Source of the DNA: Pseudomonas sp. SJZ079
GTDB taxonomy: Bacteria; Pseudomonadota; Gammaproteobacteria; Pseudomonadales; Pseudomonadaceae
NCBI RefSeq assembly: GCF_007993865.1
Contig: NZ_VIUH01000006.1
Location: 124,001-188,000 of the forward strand
Length of the DNA: 64,000 bases
Direction: 5' to 3'
Shown: piece after piece, positions 43,686 to 55,704 of the stretch
Layout: every line of letters begins with the position of its first letter
How positions within the stretch are numbered: position 1 is the stretch's first letter
Made by a program: the position numbers and the translations under genes
The notes under the pieces: generated by a model
Seen by the model: only the letters and a program-made list of their open reading frames with translations
Database searches by the model: none
What the model was told of the DNA's origin: nothing

Positions 43686-43907
43686 TTAACCCGATAACAC
43701 CTCAACCCGCATCACAGATTCGCCTTGTTCCTGCGCCTGCGCGCGTATTTCCTGACCTTCGCCCGGCACCTGCACCAACGATTCGGGCCAGTGGGCGAAA
43801 CGCAGCCCAGTAATCCGATTCAGCCGCTCCAGCGCCTCTTGTGGATCACGCTGATAGAGATAAATCACTCTGCGATCAGTGGCTGGGAAAAAACGGGTAG
43901 CAGTCAT
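43686..43907 (-). CDS. Hypothetical protein, 73 residues
   Basis: A small soluble protein (MTATRFFPATDRRVIYLYQR...) with a helical middle, QEALERLNRITGL. No family recognised. It is convergent with the preceding gene and upstream of it lies about 170 bases without a gene before the rbn-like stop. Confidence 0.65.
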   Translation of the reverse strand: MTATRFFPATDRRVIYLYQRDPQEALERLNRITGLRFAHWPESLVQVPGEGQEIRAQAQEQGESVMRVEVLSG

Positions 43908-44081
43908 AAAACGCCTTTATTCTCAGTCAATCCCTGATCTGCTGGCAGCCTGGTGGCAATCTTCGATAGCGATTGCCAGTGCCAGAAGCGTGCCAGCCTC
44001 CTTATCCCGCTCGCCCCAACCCCTATCAAGCTAACACCCGGCATTTCGCGCCGAGGCCACGCCGCAAACTGACGTTTTTTG

Positions 44082-45302
44082 TCACTCGGCGACTGGGTGC
44101 AGCCAATCCGCCAGGCTCCCTTCAAACAACGCCTCCTGCTGAGCATGCAACTGCTCCAAGGCACTGCGCAGCGCCGGATACCAGGGCTCATCGAGCTGTT
44201 CCGGCAACTGGCTGAGCCGCGGCAATGGCCAGGGACTGTGGCTCAGTAACTGCTCCATGCTGTACTGCCCCAGATCACGACTCAACACCCAGGCGCCCGC
44301 GGTAGTCGGGGCGACCAGCTGCCGCTGCTCAAGGAACTCGAGCACTTCCTCCCATTCATGCTCCGGCAACAGCCAGCCTTGGCGTTGCACGTCGCGATGA
44401 CGCACCTTCAGGCCCGAGCGTTGGCGCTCATGAAACACCCGAAGAATCCCCAGAACCACCAGCAGCCGCGGCATGGACTGCTTACGCCACTGCGGCGACG
44501 AAGATAGATTGCATACCAGCTCAGCGCCAAACAGCACAAGAAACCAGGACAAATAGATCCATAAAAGAAACAACGGCACCGTGGCAAACGCCCCGTAGAT
44601 CAGCTGGTAGCCAGGGAACAGCCTTACATACAGGCTAAACAATGCCTTAGCCACCTCGAATAAAACCGCAGTGAACACGCCACCCAAGCACGCATGTTTC
44701 AAAGGCACGCGCGCATTCGGCACCGTCGCATAGAGCAAGGTAAAGGCCGCGACACTGAACAGCAGCGGCATGAATTTCAACGCGGTTTGCGTACCGAGTA
44801 ACGCATCAGGCCCGGAAACCAGCGCCAAAGAGGCGATGTAGGTGCTGACCGCAAAGCCCGCCCCCAGCAAGATCGGCCCCAGGCTCAGGATGGCCCAATA
44901 GAGTAAGAAACTGGAGACGCCGCGACGCGGTTGGCGCACCCGCCAGATGGTGTTGAACGCCTTTTCTATGGTCACCAGCATCCAGAAGGCGGTGACGGCC
45001 AACACAACCACGCCAATCCAGGTCAGCTGACGCGCCTGAGCCGTGAAGTCGCGCAGGTATTCCTGCACGGTTTCACCGGACGAGGGTATGAAATTGCGGA
45101 AGATAAAACTCTGAATCTGCTCGCCCGTTCCCTGAAACGCCGGCACGGCAGAGAGCATGGCGAAGGTCACGGTCATCATCGGCACCACCGCGAACAGCGT
45201 GGTGTACGTCAAGGCAGCCGCATTATTGGCCCCGCGATCGGCGAGAAAACGCTGGATCAGGAAACGCCAGAACTCCACCAGGTTATTTAAGCGCTGACGC
45301 AT
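44082..45302 (-). CDS. YihY/RNase BN-like membrane protein
   Basis: 406 residues. An integral membrane protein with about six spans (near 30-55, 95-118, 135-160, 175-200, 212-235 and 245-270) and a cytoplasmic C-terminal winged-helix-like domain (about 290-360). Signature stretches are [18 protein letters not shown] and [18 protein letters not shown]. The family was once misnamed RNase BN; function is unknown. Confidence 0.9.
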   Translation of the reverse strand: MRQRLNNLVEFWRFLIQRFLADRGANNAAALTYTTLFAVVPMMTVTFAMLSAVPAFQGTGEQIQSFIFRNFIPSSGETVQEYLRDFTAQARQLTWIGVVVLAVTAFWMLVTIEKAFNTIWRVRQPRRGVSSFLLYWAILSLGPILLGAGFAVSTYIASLALVSGPDALLGTQTALKFMPLLFSVAAFTLLYATVPNARVPLKHACLGGVFTAVLFEVAKALFSLYVRLFPGYQLIYGAFATVPLFLLWIYLSWFLVLFGAELVCNLSSSPQWRKQSMPRLLVVLGILRVFHERQRSGLKVRHRDVQRQGWLLPEHEWEEVLEFLEQRQLVAPTTAGAWVLSRDLGQYSMEQLLSHSPWPLPRLSQLPEQLDEPWYPALRSALEQLHAQQEALFEGSLADWLHPVAE

Positions 45303-45567
45303 GCCCTCTCCTTAGCTGCCCATTGCAAAACCATTGCGCTCGACCAAACCGTGCTGCAGCCCACCTTAAAGCACCTGAGTACGACCGTAGGCCAGGGTTA
45401 GCTCACTTGAGCTGCTCCAGGAGCCTGAGCTTAGCGCACCTGTTCTTGGCGATCAGTCCAGGCTCATCGAGCGCCCCTACTCCAGACAGTAAAGAATCTA
45501 GCCTGTTCAGACTCAGGTGCCGACGCGGTTAGAATAGCCGCCACCTGACGCAAGATGCGACCTGCAC

Positions 45568-46926
<1,359 letters not shown>

Positions 46927-46985
46927 GAAACGCTGGCCGACTCGCCGAACAGTTGCGCAAAGTCGCGAGCAGCAGGCCGGGTTAG

Positions 46986-47345
46986 CAGGCCGTTGAAAAA
47001 TGTAGCGAGCGACGGCTAGGGCCGTACCCGTTCCCTACGGGTAACGGCATTTCCCACATCCATGTGGGTCACAAGGCGAAATCAGCCGCAACGCAGCGAA
47101 GTGGAGTAACAGCCGGAGGCTGGCCCGCACGCAGGGTGAGCGTAGCGAATCAAAAGCGCACGACTGCATGGATGCAGGAGGTAGGGCGAAGCAGGATGCC
47201 CGAGCCGAGTGTACGAGCTGTACATGAGCATTTTATTCGCTTCGCTCACCCCTTCGGGGCCGCGCTGAAGCGCGTTCAACGCTGCGCTTTTGTGAGGTTG
47301 ATTTCAACGCGGCATAGCCGAGCGCAGTAGTTTTTCAACGGCCTG
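46986..47345. repeat. MITE-like palindromic element E with TTAG flanking duplication
   Basis: 360 bases with terminal inverted repeats beginning CAGGCCGTTGAAAAA. It is an inverted relative of element D: the last 130 bases match D's left part closely. It carries extra internal sequence, including CCGTTCCCTACGGG and CCCACATCCATGTGGG hairpins. TTAG at 46982-46985 and 47346-47349 immediately flanks the element, as expected of a 4-bp target duplication. Confidence 0.82.
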
Positions 47346-47393
47346 TTAGTGGCGCATGCTACGGACCTGTCGACGACACGCCCCCCGAGCGCC

Positions 47394-47442
47394 GCGTAAC
47401 CCGGCGTAGCGCCAGCAGTTATACCGCAATGCCGGGTTACGC
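47394..47442. repeat. Inverted repeat near hda
   Basis: 12-bp perfect arms GCGTAACCCGGC and GCCGGGTTACGC are separated by 25 bases. It may be the terminator-like structure downstream of hda or part of a common short extragenic repeat. Confidence 0.5.
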
Positions 47443-47519
47443 CGCAGCCAATCCGGCCTTTGACCGGGCCATTGCGCAGGCGGCTAACCCGGCCTACGAA
47501 TTGGGTTTAGCAGCCGTTG

Positions 47520-48224
47520 TTACCAGCCCAGGGTTTCTTTCAGGAAGGGAATCGTCAGCTTGCGCTGGGCTTGCAGGGAGGCCTGGTCCAGGCGCTCCAG
47601 CAGGTCGAACAATGCACTCATGCTGCGTTCGCCGCGGGTCAGGATAAACCGTCCGACCTCATCGCTCAGGTGCAAACCACGACGCGAGGCGCGCAGTTGC
47701 AGGGCGCGCAGCTTGTCTTCATCGGACAGCGATTGCAGCTGGAAGACCAGGGCCTGGGTCAACCGCGACTGCAGGTCGGCGAGCTGCACCGGCAGTTCCC
47801 GTGGCGAGGCGTTGGCTGCCAGCAGCAGACGCCGGCCACTGTCGCGCAGGCGATTGAACAGGTGGAACAAGGCCTCTTCCCAATCACTACGCCCGACTAC
47901 GGCATCCAGATCATCGAGGCAGACCAGCTCGCAGCGCTCCAGGTTGTCCAGCAACTCGGGCCCGTGCTCAACCATCTCCGCCAACGGCAGATACACCGCC
48001 GGCTCGCCGCGCTGCTCGAAACGCAAGCAAGCCGCCTGCAGCAGGTGGCTGCGGCCAACACCGCCACCACCCCACAGATAGATCAGGCTTTCCGTCCAGC
48101 CGGCGTCCGCTTCGCACAGACGCTCGACATAGCCGAGCGCCGCAGCATTGGCACCGGGATAATAGTTGGCGAAGGTGGCGTCATCGCGCAGACGCACACC
48201 TAGAGGCAGTTGAATGGGTGTCAT
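47520..48224 (-). CDS. hda: DnaA regulatory inactivator Hda
   Basis: 234 residues, a DnaA-like AAA+ domain without the DNA-binding domain. The P-loop is atypical (GGGGVGRSHLL) as in Hda, and Walker B is VCLDDLDAV. N-terminal IQLPLGVRL resembles the clamp-binding QLPLGV motif through which Hda binds DnaN to promote DnaA-ATP hydrolysis. The start overlaps the permease stop by 4 bases. Confidence 0.95.
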   Translation of the reverse strand: MTPIQLPLGVRLRDDATFANYYPGANAAALGYVERLCEADAGWTESLIYLWGGGGVGRSHLLQAACLRFEQRGEPAVYLPLAEMVEHGPELLDNLERCELVCLDDLDAVVGRSDWEEALFHLFNRLRDSGRRLLLAANASPRELPVQLADLQSRLTQALVFQLQSLSDEDKLRALQLRASRRGLHLSDEVGRFILTRGERSMSALFDLLERLDQASLQAQRKLTIPFLKETLGW

Positions 48225-49312
48225 GCGGGGCTTGGCGGCTCGTCAGAAGCGCTTGGGGATTCTCCGTAAAGAGCGGAAAGTTTATAGAAATCATGCGCAT
48301 GGCGCACTAAAACCATGATTACCGCAGCCACAGGCAGGGCCAACAATACACCGCTGAAGCCGAACAGCTGGCCGCCCGCCATGATTGCGAAGATCACCGC
48401 CACCGGGTGCAGGCCGATCCGGTCGCCGACCAGCCAGGGCGTCAGCAGCATGCCCTCCAGCATCTGCCCGGCCACAAACACCGCGGCAATCGCCATCAGC
48501 GGGTAGAAGTCGCCGCCAAACTGGAACAGCCCTGCCGTCAAGGCTGCGCCTATGCCCACCACCACGCCCAGGTACGGCACGATACTGGCCAAGCCCGCCA
48601 ACAGACCAATCAACAAGCCCAGCTCCAGACCGATCAGCATCAGCCCGACGGCGTACATGATGCCCAACGCCAGCATCACCAGGAGCTGCCCACGCAGGAA
48701 AGCCCCCAGCACTTCGTGGCACTCGCCGGCCAGCGTCACGACCAAGCCTTCGCGGTTGCGCGGTAGCAGGCCACGCAGTTTGGCGACCATCAGGTCCCAG
48801 TCGCGCATCAGGTAGAAGCTGACCACCGGAATCAGCAACAGATTGGCCAACCAGGCCAGCAGGGCCAAGCCTGAAGAAGTGACCTTGGCTAGCACCTTGC
48901 CGACAATATCGCCGGTTTTGCCCAAGTGTTCGGAGAAGGCGGTTTTCAGCTGGTCGAAACGCCAGAAGCCATCGTCCAGCCCCAACTGAGCCTGCACCCA
49001 AGGCAGCGCCTGGTGCTGCGCCCAGTCGAGTATCTGCGGCGCCAGCTCATACAGGCGCATCAACTGCTTACCCAGCAGTGGTACCAGCACCAGCAGCAAG
49101 ATGGCCAGAATCAGGCTAAACAGCGCAAATACCACGATCACTCCCCAGGTGCGCGAGAGCTTCCAGCGCTCCAGACGATCCACCAATGGATCGCCCAGGT
49201 AGGCCAGCAGTACGCCGATCAGGAATGGCGAGAGAATCGGGTGCAGCAGATACAACAACCAGCCGAGCAGTAACAGCCCAGCCATCCATAGCCAGCGCGG
49301 TGAATCAATCAT
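48221..49312 (-). CDS. AI-2E family transporter, second copy
   Basis: 363 residues with about eight membrane spans; SIVPYLGVVVGIGAAL and FGFSGVLLALPVAAVIMV are family signatures. It begins 161 bases upstream of the DUF2066 gene stop region and is translationally coupled to hda, as in other pseudomonads. Substrate unknown. It differs from the 12586-13659 copy throughout and is not a recent duplicate. Confidence 0.88.
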   Translation of the reverse strand: MIDSPRWLWMAGLLLLGWLLYLLHPILSPFLIGVLLAYLGDPLVDRLERWKLSRTWGVIVVFALFSLILAILLLVLVPLLGKQLMRLYELAPQILDWAQHQALPWVQAQLGLDDGFWRFDQLKTAFSEHLGKTGDIVGKVLAKVTSSGLALLAWLANLLLIPVVSFYLMRDWDLMVAKLRGLLPRNREGLVVTLAGECHEVLGAFLRGQLLVMLALGIMYAVGLMLIGLELGLLIGLLAGLASIVPYLGVVVGIGAALTAGLFQFGGDFYPLMAIAAVFVAGQMLEGMLLTPWLVGDRIGLHPVAVIFAIMAGGQLFGFSGVLLALPVAAVIMVLVRHAHDFYKLSALYGESPSASDEPPSPA

Positions 49313-49473
49313 GCTCAGACCTCAGTTCGCAAAATAGACTGTCCAGGACAGGTCTTCAGCAGCGCAGTGCACCGACGCTATCGGCTCTAGCACTCACATC
49401 CATAAAAACAGAGCGCTAAAGCGGCGTGCAGCGGTTTGTCGCGCGGCGCTCATCGCCCACAGTGCGCGGCAGT

Positions 49474-50508
49474 CTACCAGCGAAACCGCAGCACATCGCC
49501 GCGCGGCAGCACTTGCGGCGCCTGCCCCTCAGCGGGCGGTTGGTTGGCATCAATCGGCTCGGCCTCGGCCGGCACTTCCTGCAGCTTCGCCAAAGCCAGT
49601 TGCGCGCGCAGCTGTTCGGCACTGGCGTTGACCCGATAAATCAGGCGATCGCCTTGCACGCTGACTAACTGCGCAGCAAAGGGCTCGAGGATTCGCTGCA
49701 ACTCGGCATAACGGGTTAGGTCGGCACCCTCTATTTGAACGGTCAGGTGGGAGGTGGAACCCGGCGCGATGACGAAACGCGGCGCCAGCCGCTCATTCAG
49801 CGCCAGCATCACGGCATCGGCCAACGCGGCCTGGTCGGCGCCTTCGGCCTTGCCTTGCTCGCGCGCATCGCCCAACCACAAACGCCACTTGGCTTGCCAT
49901 TGGCCGTTCTCTTCGCGGGCTTGTACGACCAGCAAGGCATCGGCGGCGTAACGCTCGGACGCCGCGCGCAACTCTGTCGGCTCGCTGGCCGCCAATTTCT
50001 CCGGCGTTGCGACCAGCTGCTCGTCCAGATCGGCCAGCGGCAAACGCAGCGGCAACCCCCAGTGCTGCGCCGCCTCAGTCAGGGGCACGGCGCTGCTCTG
50101 GCCATCGCCGATCAAGCTCGCGCCATCGCCCGTTTCATTCAACCACCAGGCAAGGATCGCCGGGCGATTGGTCCCCCACAACGACAACCCAGCCTGACGC
50201 AGGCTGCGATCGGTACTGACGGGATCGAAGTCGACCAGCAGGCTGTCACCTTTATAGTCGTACTGGCTGACAATCTGCTGTGGGTCTTTGCGCAACTCCG
50301 CCAACCCTGGGTTTTGCGCTGCCTCGCGCCGCCCGGTCAAGCGCAGAACCAGGGTATCCAGGGCGCGGCCAAGGGCCGCATCACGTTCTTCCGGCTGCTG
50401 GCTGGCAACCGGCTCGCGCACCTGATACAGGTCACTGACAGTCGCCGCCAGACTCGGCAAGCTGAGCAACGGCAAACACAGGACAAGCAAGCGAGCAATC
50501 AGGCGCAT
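49474..50508 (-). CDS. DUF2066 periplasmic protein
   Basis: 344 residues. The signal peptide ends LPSLAATVSD (about residue 23). The body has DUF2066 features: LRLTGRREAAQNPGL near the N-terminus and two related domains separated by a variable linker. Function unknown; conserved upstream of the permease-hda pair and divergent from purM in this group. Confidence 0.85.
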   Translation of the reverse strand: MRLIARLLVLCLPLLSLPSLAATVSDLYQVREPVASQQPEERDAALGRALDTLVLRLTGRREAAQNPGLAELRKDPQQIVSQYDYKGDSLLVDFDPVSTDRSLRQAGLSLWGTNRPAILAWWLNETGDGASLIGDGQSSAVPLTEAAQHWGLPLRLPLADLDEQLVATPEKLAASEPTELRAASERYAADALLVVQAREENGQWQAKWRLWLGDAREQGKAEGADQAALADAVMLALNERLAPRFVIAPGSTSHLTVQIEGADLTRYAELQRILEPFAAQLVSVQGDRLIYRVNASAEQLRAQLALAKLQEVPAEAEPIDANQPPAEGQAPQVLPRGDVLRFRW

Positions 50509-50868
50509 GGAATAAGCTCTCGACAGGCGGAAGACCGCGCATAGGGCGCAGTAGAAGCCTATACCTTAAACAGCCGCCTGCGCCCCGGCAACCACAGTGC
50601 GGGCGGGTGGCCGCTGCACGGCAAGCCTGATAAAATCGCGCGCCTTCGCAGACCGGTCACCAGGGAGCCTGTCAGGCTTAGGACTGTCCTACTGTGAAAG
50701 ACTGGATATTGGCGGCTTTTACCACTCCAACTCGTTAAATAGGGCGACTATTCGCCTCGTTTGATTGATCAAAGCCCCTCAATCCCAGCCTTTCTCGCTA
50801 CGGACGCCAAACCCGACAGACTCCCAGCACCGGCGCCCATCCGACTTCCCCCTTAAAGGCCTGGATCT
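50509..50868. other. Divergent promoter region of the DUF2066 gene and purM
   Basis: About 360 bases without a gene. TAAAAT at 50631-50636 and TTAAAT near 50736 are -10-like. No purine riboswitch fold is evident. The purM ribosome site is AAAGG, 10 bases before the ATG. Confidence 0.4.
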
Positions 50869-51926
<1,058 letters not shown>

Positions 51927-51927
<1 letters not shown>

Positions 51928-52577
51928 TGCCAAACCCCTGCAATGTGGTGGTGCTGATCTCGGGCTCTGGCAGCAATCTGCAGGCGCTACTCGACAGCAT
52001 CCCGGCCGGCGATAACCCGGCCCGCGTGTGCGCGGTGGTCTCCAACCGCGCCGATGCTTATGGGCTGGAAAGGGCCAAAGCGGCCGGCATCGCCACGCGG
52101 GTGCTCGACCATAAGGCCTTCGACGGTCGCGAGGCCTTCGACGCGGCGCTGATCGAGACCCTCGACGCCTTCGAGCCGCAACTGGTGGTGCTGGCCGGCT
52201 TTATGCGCATCCTCACCCCAGGATTCGTGCGCCACTACGCTGGGCGTCTGCTGAACATCCACCCCTCGCTGCTACCTAAGTACAAGGGCCTGCACACCCA
52301 TCAACGGGCACTGGAGGCCGGCGACAGCGAGCATGGCTGTAGCGTGCACTTCGTCACCGAGGAACTCGATGGCGGCCCTCTGGTCGTACAGGCAGTCATC
52401 CAGGTACAGTCACACGACTCGCCAACCAGTCTGGCGCAGCGGGTGCACGAACAGGAACACCAGATTTACCCACTGGCCGTGCGCTGGTTTGCCGAAGGGC
52501 GTTTACGCCTGGACGAACAAGGCGCCGTGTTGGATGGCCAACCGTTGCCGAGTACCGGCCACTTGATCCGAACGTAG
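51927..52577 (+). CDS. purN: Phosphoribosylglycinamide formyltransferase 1
   Basis: 216 residues, folate-dependent GAR transformylase. SGSGSNLQALLD near the N-terminus, FMRILTPGFV, the catalytic NIHPSLLPKYKGLHTH with the Asn-His pair, and HFVTEELDGGPLV. ATG at 51927 overlaps the purM stop, so purMN are translationally coupled. Confidence 0.97.
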
Positions 52578-52720
52578 AAGGTGTTTCCAAATTCAACGAG
52601 CGAAGGTCAGGCAAGGCAAAAATGGCTGAGGAAGCGGAGTTTACGTATTGTAAATGAGCACTCCGAAGCCATTTTTAACGCCGCATCACCGAGTGCAGCC
52701 AATTTGATAACAGCTTCTTA
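52575..52720. repeat. Long imperfect palindrome, element B (purN-DUF3108)
   Basis: About 146 bases in all. Core arms GCAAAAATGGCT and AGCCATTTTTAACGC surround TTTAC-GTATT-GTAAA; outer arms GAGCGAAGGTCAGGCAAGG and CGCATCACCGAGTGCAGC are homologous to those of elements A and C. A further pair, GTGTTTCCAAATT and AATTTGATAACAGC, extends it. It ends 9 bases before the next ATG. Confidence 0.75.
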
Positions 52721-52729
52721 GGAGACATC

Positions 52730-53446
52730 ATGCGTCGCGCCTTATTGTTCGCCCTCGCCCTACTCAGCCTGCCGGCCCTGGCCGCGGAGCCGACACCGTT
52801 TTCCGCCAGCTACACCGCCGACTGGAAGCAGGTGCCCATCAGCGGCACCGCCGAACGCAGTTTGCAGCGCCAGGAAAACGGGCGCTGGCAACTCAGTTTC
52901 GAAGCTTCGATGTTGGTCGCCAGCCTCACCGAAACCAGCACCCTGCGCGTCGAAAATGGCGCACTGATGCCGCTGACCTACCGCTTCGAACGCGGCGGGC
53001 TGGGCAAAAGCAAAGTGGTCGAGTACGACTTCGACTGGAACGAAAAGCAAGTGATCGGTAGCGACCGCGGCAACCCGGTGCGCTTCCCGCTCAATCGCAA
53101 TCTGCAGGACAAATCGACTTACCAGCTGGTGTTGCAACAGGATGTCGCCGCCGGCAAGAAGAGCATGAGCTACCAGGTCCTCGACGGCGACGAAATAGAG
53201 ACCTACGACTTCCGCGTGCTCGGCGAAGAGACCGTACGCACCAAGGCCGGTCTGATTGACGCAATCAAGGTCGAACGCGTGCGCGACCCGACGCAAAGCA
53301 AGCGCAAGACCATCCTCTGGTTCGCCAAGGACTGGAGCTACCTGCTAGTTCGCTTGCACCAGGTGGAAAAGGACGGCAAGGAATACCAGATCATGCTGAA
53401 AGACGGCACGGTCGATGGCAAGCCGGTCGAAGGTCGTCGCGACTGA
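52730..53446 (+). CDS. DUF3108 periplasmic protein
   Basis: 238 residues. The signal peptide ends LPALAAEPT (about residue 19). The rest is beta-rich with DUF3108 features: FSASYTADWKQVPISGTAERSL and KTILWFAKDWSYLLVRL. Family function is unknown; it is predicted periplasmic and often near purN. Followed by a terminator. Confidence 0.88.
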   Translation: MRRALLFALALLSLPALAAEPTPFSASYTADWKQVPISGTAERSLQRQENGRWQLSFEASMLVASLTETSTLRVENGALMPLTYRFERGGLGKSKVVEYDFDWNEKQVIGSDRGNPVRFPLNRNLQDKSTYQLVLQQDVAAGKKSMSYQVLDGDEIETYDFRVLGEETVRTKAGLIDAIKVERVRDPTQSKRKTILWFAKDWSYLLVRLHQVEKDGKEYQIMLKDGTVDGKPVEGRRD

Positions 53447-53463
53447 GCCAAGCGAACGAAGCG

Positions 53464-53484
53464 AAGCCGGGCGATGCCCGGCTT
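53464..53484 (+). terminator. Terminator of the DUF3108 gene
   Basis: A 9-bp stem AAGCCGGGC/GCCCGGCTT with a 3-base loop and TTTTT tail. Confidence 0.9.
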
Positions 53485-53632
53485 TTTTATGCAACAAAAA
53501 GTAGTCTGGAGGAAATCCGGGGCAACGGCTGTCGCACAGCAAGCACCCGGATTGCATCCGGGCTACGACGCTGTCGGCGGGTCAGCTCCCGGCTGTAAGC
53601 TACTGCCCTGGAGAGATACGCGAGGAGAGCCG

Positions 53633-53908
53633 ATGGACATCCTTTATCAGCCGCTGGCTTGTGATCTGCACGACTACCTTGAGATCGCCTGCCTGTATCA
53701 CTACCGACTGCACATCGAGTTGAACGATGGCGACAGCCTCGATGCCGAGGCACTCACCTCCGCAACCACGCCGAGCAAGGAAGAGTTCCTGATTGTGCTC
53801 AGCGCCCAAGGCCAGCAACGTCTACGCCTGGATCGCCTGCTCGCGATTACCCCACTGTCAGCCAATGCGCGCTTCGCCCGGGTGTTGCTAAGCCCGGGCG
53901 CTTGCTGA
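53633..53908 (+). CDS. Rho-binding antiterminator (Rof family)
   Basis: 91 residues. The Rof/YaeO family pattern is clear: YQPLACDLHDYLEIACLYHYRL, then LNDGDSLDAEAL and LRLDRLLAITP. E. coli Rof binds Rho and blocks its RNA-binding site, lowering termination. GAGGAGAG lies 5 bases before the ATG. It stands alone between two terminators. Confidence 0.82.
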   Translation: MDILYQPLACDLHDYLEIACLYHYRLHIELNDGDSLDAEALTSATTPSKEEFLIVLSAQGQQRLRLDRLLAITPLSANARFARVLLSPGAC

Positions 53909-53920
53909 GCTGCACACAAA

Positions 53921-53947
53921 CAGAAGCCGGGCAGTACCCGGCTTCTG
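53921..53947. terminator. Bidirectional terminator between rof-like and DUF2058 genes
   Basis: 11-bp stem CAGAAGCCGGG with a 5-base loop between convergent genes. Confidence 0.8.
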
Positions 53948-53964
53948 CATGAACATAGTGCGAC

Positions 53965-54504
53965 TCACCACATCAGGTCATCCGGCACCTGGTAGGCGGC
54001 ATAGGGGTCGTCAGCATCCGGCGCCTCGGTCGGCGTATTGAGCAAGATCACCCGCTGCGGATCGCGCTCCTGGATCTTCAGCGCCGCCTCACGCGGAATC
54101 ACTTCATAGCCACCGCCATGCCGGACGATCGCCAGCGAGCCGCGGCTGAGCTTGTCACGCATCAGGCTGTTCACCGACAGGCGCTTGACCTTCTTGTCGT
54201 CGACGAAGTTGTAGTAATCCTCGGTGGTCAGCTTGGGCAGCCGGGAGACCTCGATCAACTGCTTGATCTGCGCGGCGCGGGCCTTCTGCTCGGCCTTCTC
54301 CTTCTGCTGACGGTTCAACTCCTGGTCGCGGGCAGCCTTCTCGGCCATGGCCTGACGCGCGGCGAGCTGCTGCGACTGGTCTTTCTCGACCTGGCCTTTG
54401 TGCTCCAGGCGCTCCTGCTTTTGCTTCTGCTTGCTAGCCTGTTTGGCCTGCTTTTCGTTGACTAGCCCGGCTTTGAGCAGTTGGTCGCGTAGTGATATAG
54501 CCAT
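53965..54504 (-). CDS. DUF2058 family protein (YaiL-like)
   Basis: 179 residues. A long, highly charged helical region (about 15-85, rich in K, Q and E) is followed by a compact C-terminal domain ending YAAYQVPDDLMW, the DUF2058 signature. It starts MAISLRDQLLKAGLV. Likely a nucleoprotein or ribosome-associated factor by charge, but function is unknown. Confidence 0.88.
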   Translation of the reverse strand: MAISLRDQLLKAGLVNEKQAKQASKQKQKQERLEHKGQVEKDQSQQLAARQAMAEKAARDQELNRQQKEKAEQKARAAQIKQLIEVSRLPKLTTEDYYNFVDDKKVKRLSVNSLMRDKLSRGSLAIVRHGGGYEVIPREAALKIQERDPQRVILLNTPTEAPDADDPYAAYQVPDDLMW

Positions 54505-54691
54505 AACTTACCTATTCAAAACAAAATTCAATGACCGCAACCGCCAACTACCGCGTGATTGAGGCCATTTCTAATTATCCAACGACATCGCCTGCCGGCC
54601 ATGACTCGAGCCTGCGCTCCGAGGGCCGTGAGAGGCGGGACATGCCTCGTTCAACAGTCCCTACATCCCCGCTAGCGTAACAACCCGGAGA

Positions 54692-55510
54692 CTACTGCCG
54701 CTCCAGTTTTTTGGCTTCCCCCCACAGCGCATCCAATTCGTCCAGCTCGCACTCCTCGATCGGTCGCCCCGCCTCGCGCAGCGCCTGTTCGATAAAGCGA
54801 AAACGACGTTCGAACTTGCTATTGGCAGCGCGCAAGGCCGACTCCGGATCGACCTTCAGGTGCCGGGCGAGGTTGGTCACCACAAACAACAGGTCACCGA
54901 TCTCCTCGGCCACGGCCTGCGGATCGTTCTCGCTCATGGCCTCGAGCACTTCGTCGAGTTCTTCGCGCACCTTGTCCACCACCGGCAAGGCCGCCGGCCA
55001 GTCGAACCCCACCTGGGCGGTGCGCTTCTGTAATTTGACGGCACGCGTCAGCGCCGGCAAGGCGTTGGGCACATCGTCGAGCAGCGACAACTGCTGCGGC
55101 TCAGCGACTTTCTCCGCCCGCTCCTCGGCCTTCAGTTCTTCCCAGCGCTGCTTGACCGCCGCCTCTGCCAGTTTGGCGGTATCAGGCGTGCCATACAGGT
55201 CACCATCAGGGAACACATGGGGGTGACGCCGCAGCAATTTGCGGGTGATGCCGTCGACCACCTGGGCGAACTGGAAATGCCCGTCCTCCTGGGCCAACTG
55301 GCTGTAATACACCACCTGGAACAGCAAATCGCCCAACTCGCCCGGCAGGTGATCGAAGTCGCCACGCTCGATGGCGTCGGCCACCTCATAAGCCTCTTCG
55401 ATGGTGTAAGGCACGATGCTCGCGTAGGACTGTTTCAGGTCCCAGGGGCAGCCATGCTGCGGGTCTCGCAGGCGCGCCATCAGGTGCAGCAGGTCGTCGA
55501 GTTGGTACAT
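54692..55510 (-). CDS. mazG: Nucleoside triphosphate pyrophosphohydrolase MazG
   Basis: 272 residues with two MazG repeats; the first has PWDLKQSYASIVPYTIEEAYEV and EELGDL-like GELGDLLFQVVYY, the second EIGDLLFVVTNLAR with EExxE metal ligands. It hydrolyses all NTPs and may lower ppGpp by affecting its precursors. It follows relA on the same strand, as in E. coli, separated by element C. Confidence 0.95.
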   Translation of the reverse strand: MYQLDDLLHLMARLRDPQHGCPWDLKQSYASIVPYTIEEAYEVADAIERGDFDHLPGELGDLLFQVVYYSQLAQEDGHFQFAQVVDGITRKLLRRHPHVFPDGDLYGTPDTAKLAEAAVKQRWEELKAEERAEKVAEPQQLSLLDDVPNALPALTRAVKLQKRTAQVGFDWPAALPVVDKVREELDEVLEAMSENDPQAVAEEIGDLLFVVTNLARHLKVDPESALRAANSKFERRFRFIEQALREAGRPIEECELDELDALWGEAKKLERQ

Positions 55511-55597
55511 GGAAAATTCCGGTTTCAGTTCTCAGCAAAAAACTTCGCGGCCAAGGCCGCTCCCACAACAGCACGTTCACACAAGCGCTGAGCGACG

Positions 55598-55704
55598 CGA
55601 GCGACGGCCAGACAAGCCGAAGGGGAAGTTAAAAAGCGCAGTTGGCTTTTGCCAATGAGCATTTTTCACTTTCCCTTCAACGTCGTATGGTCGAGCGCAG
55701 CAGC
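55598..55704. repeat. Long imperfect palindrome, element C (mazG-relA)
   Basis: About 107 bases. Inner arms GGGGAAGTTAAAAA and TTTTTCACTTTCCC surround TTGGC-TTTT-GCCAA; outer arms GAGCGACGGCCAGACAAG and TCGTATGGTCGAGCGC are homologous to elements A and B. It ends exactly at the relA stop codon. Confidence 0.75.
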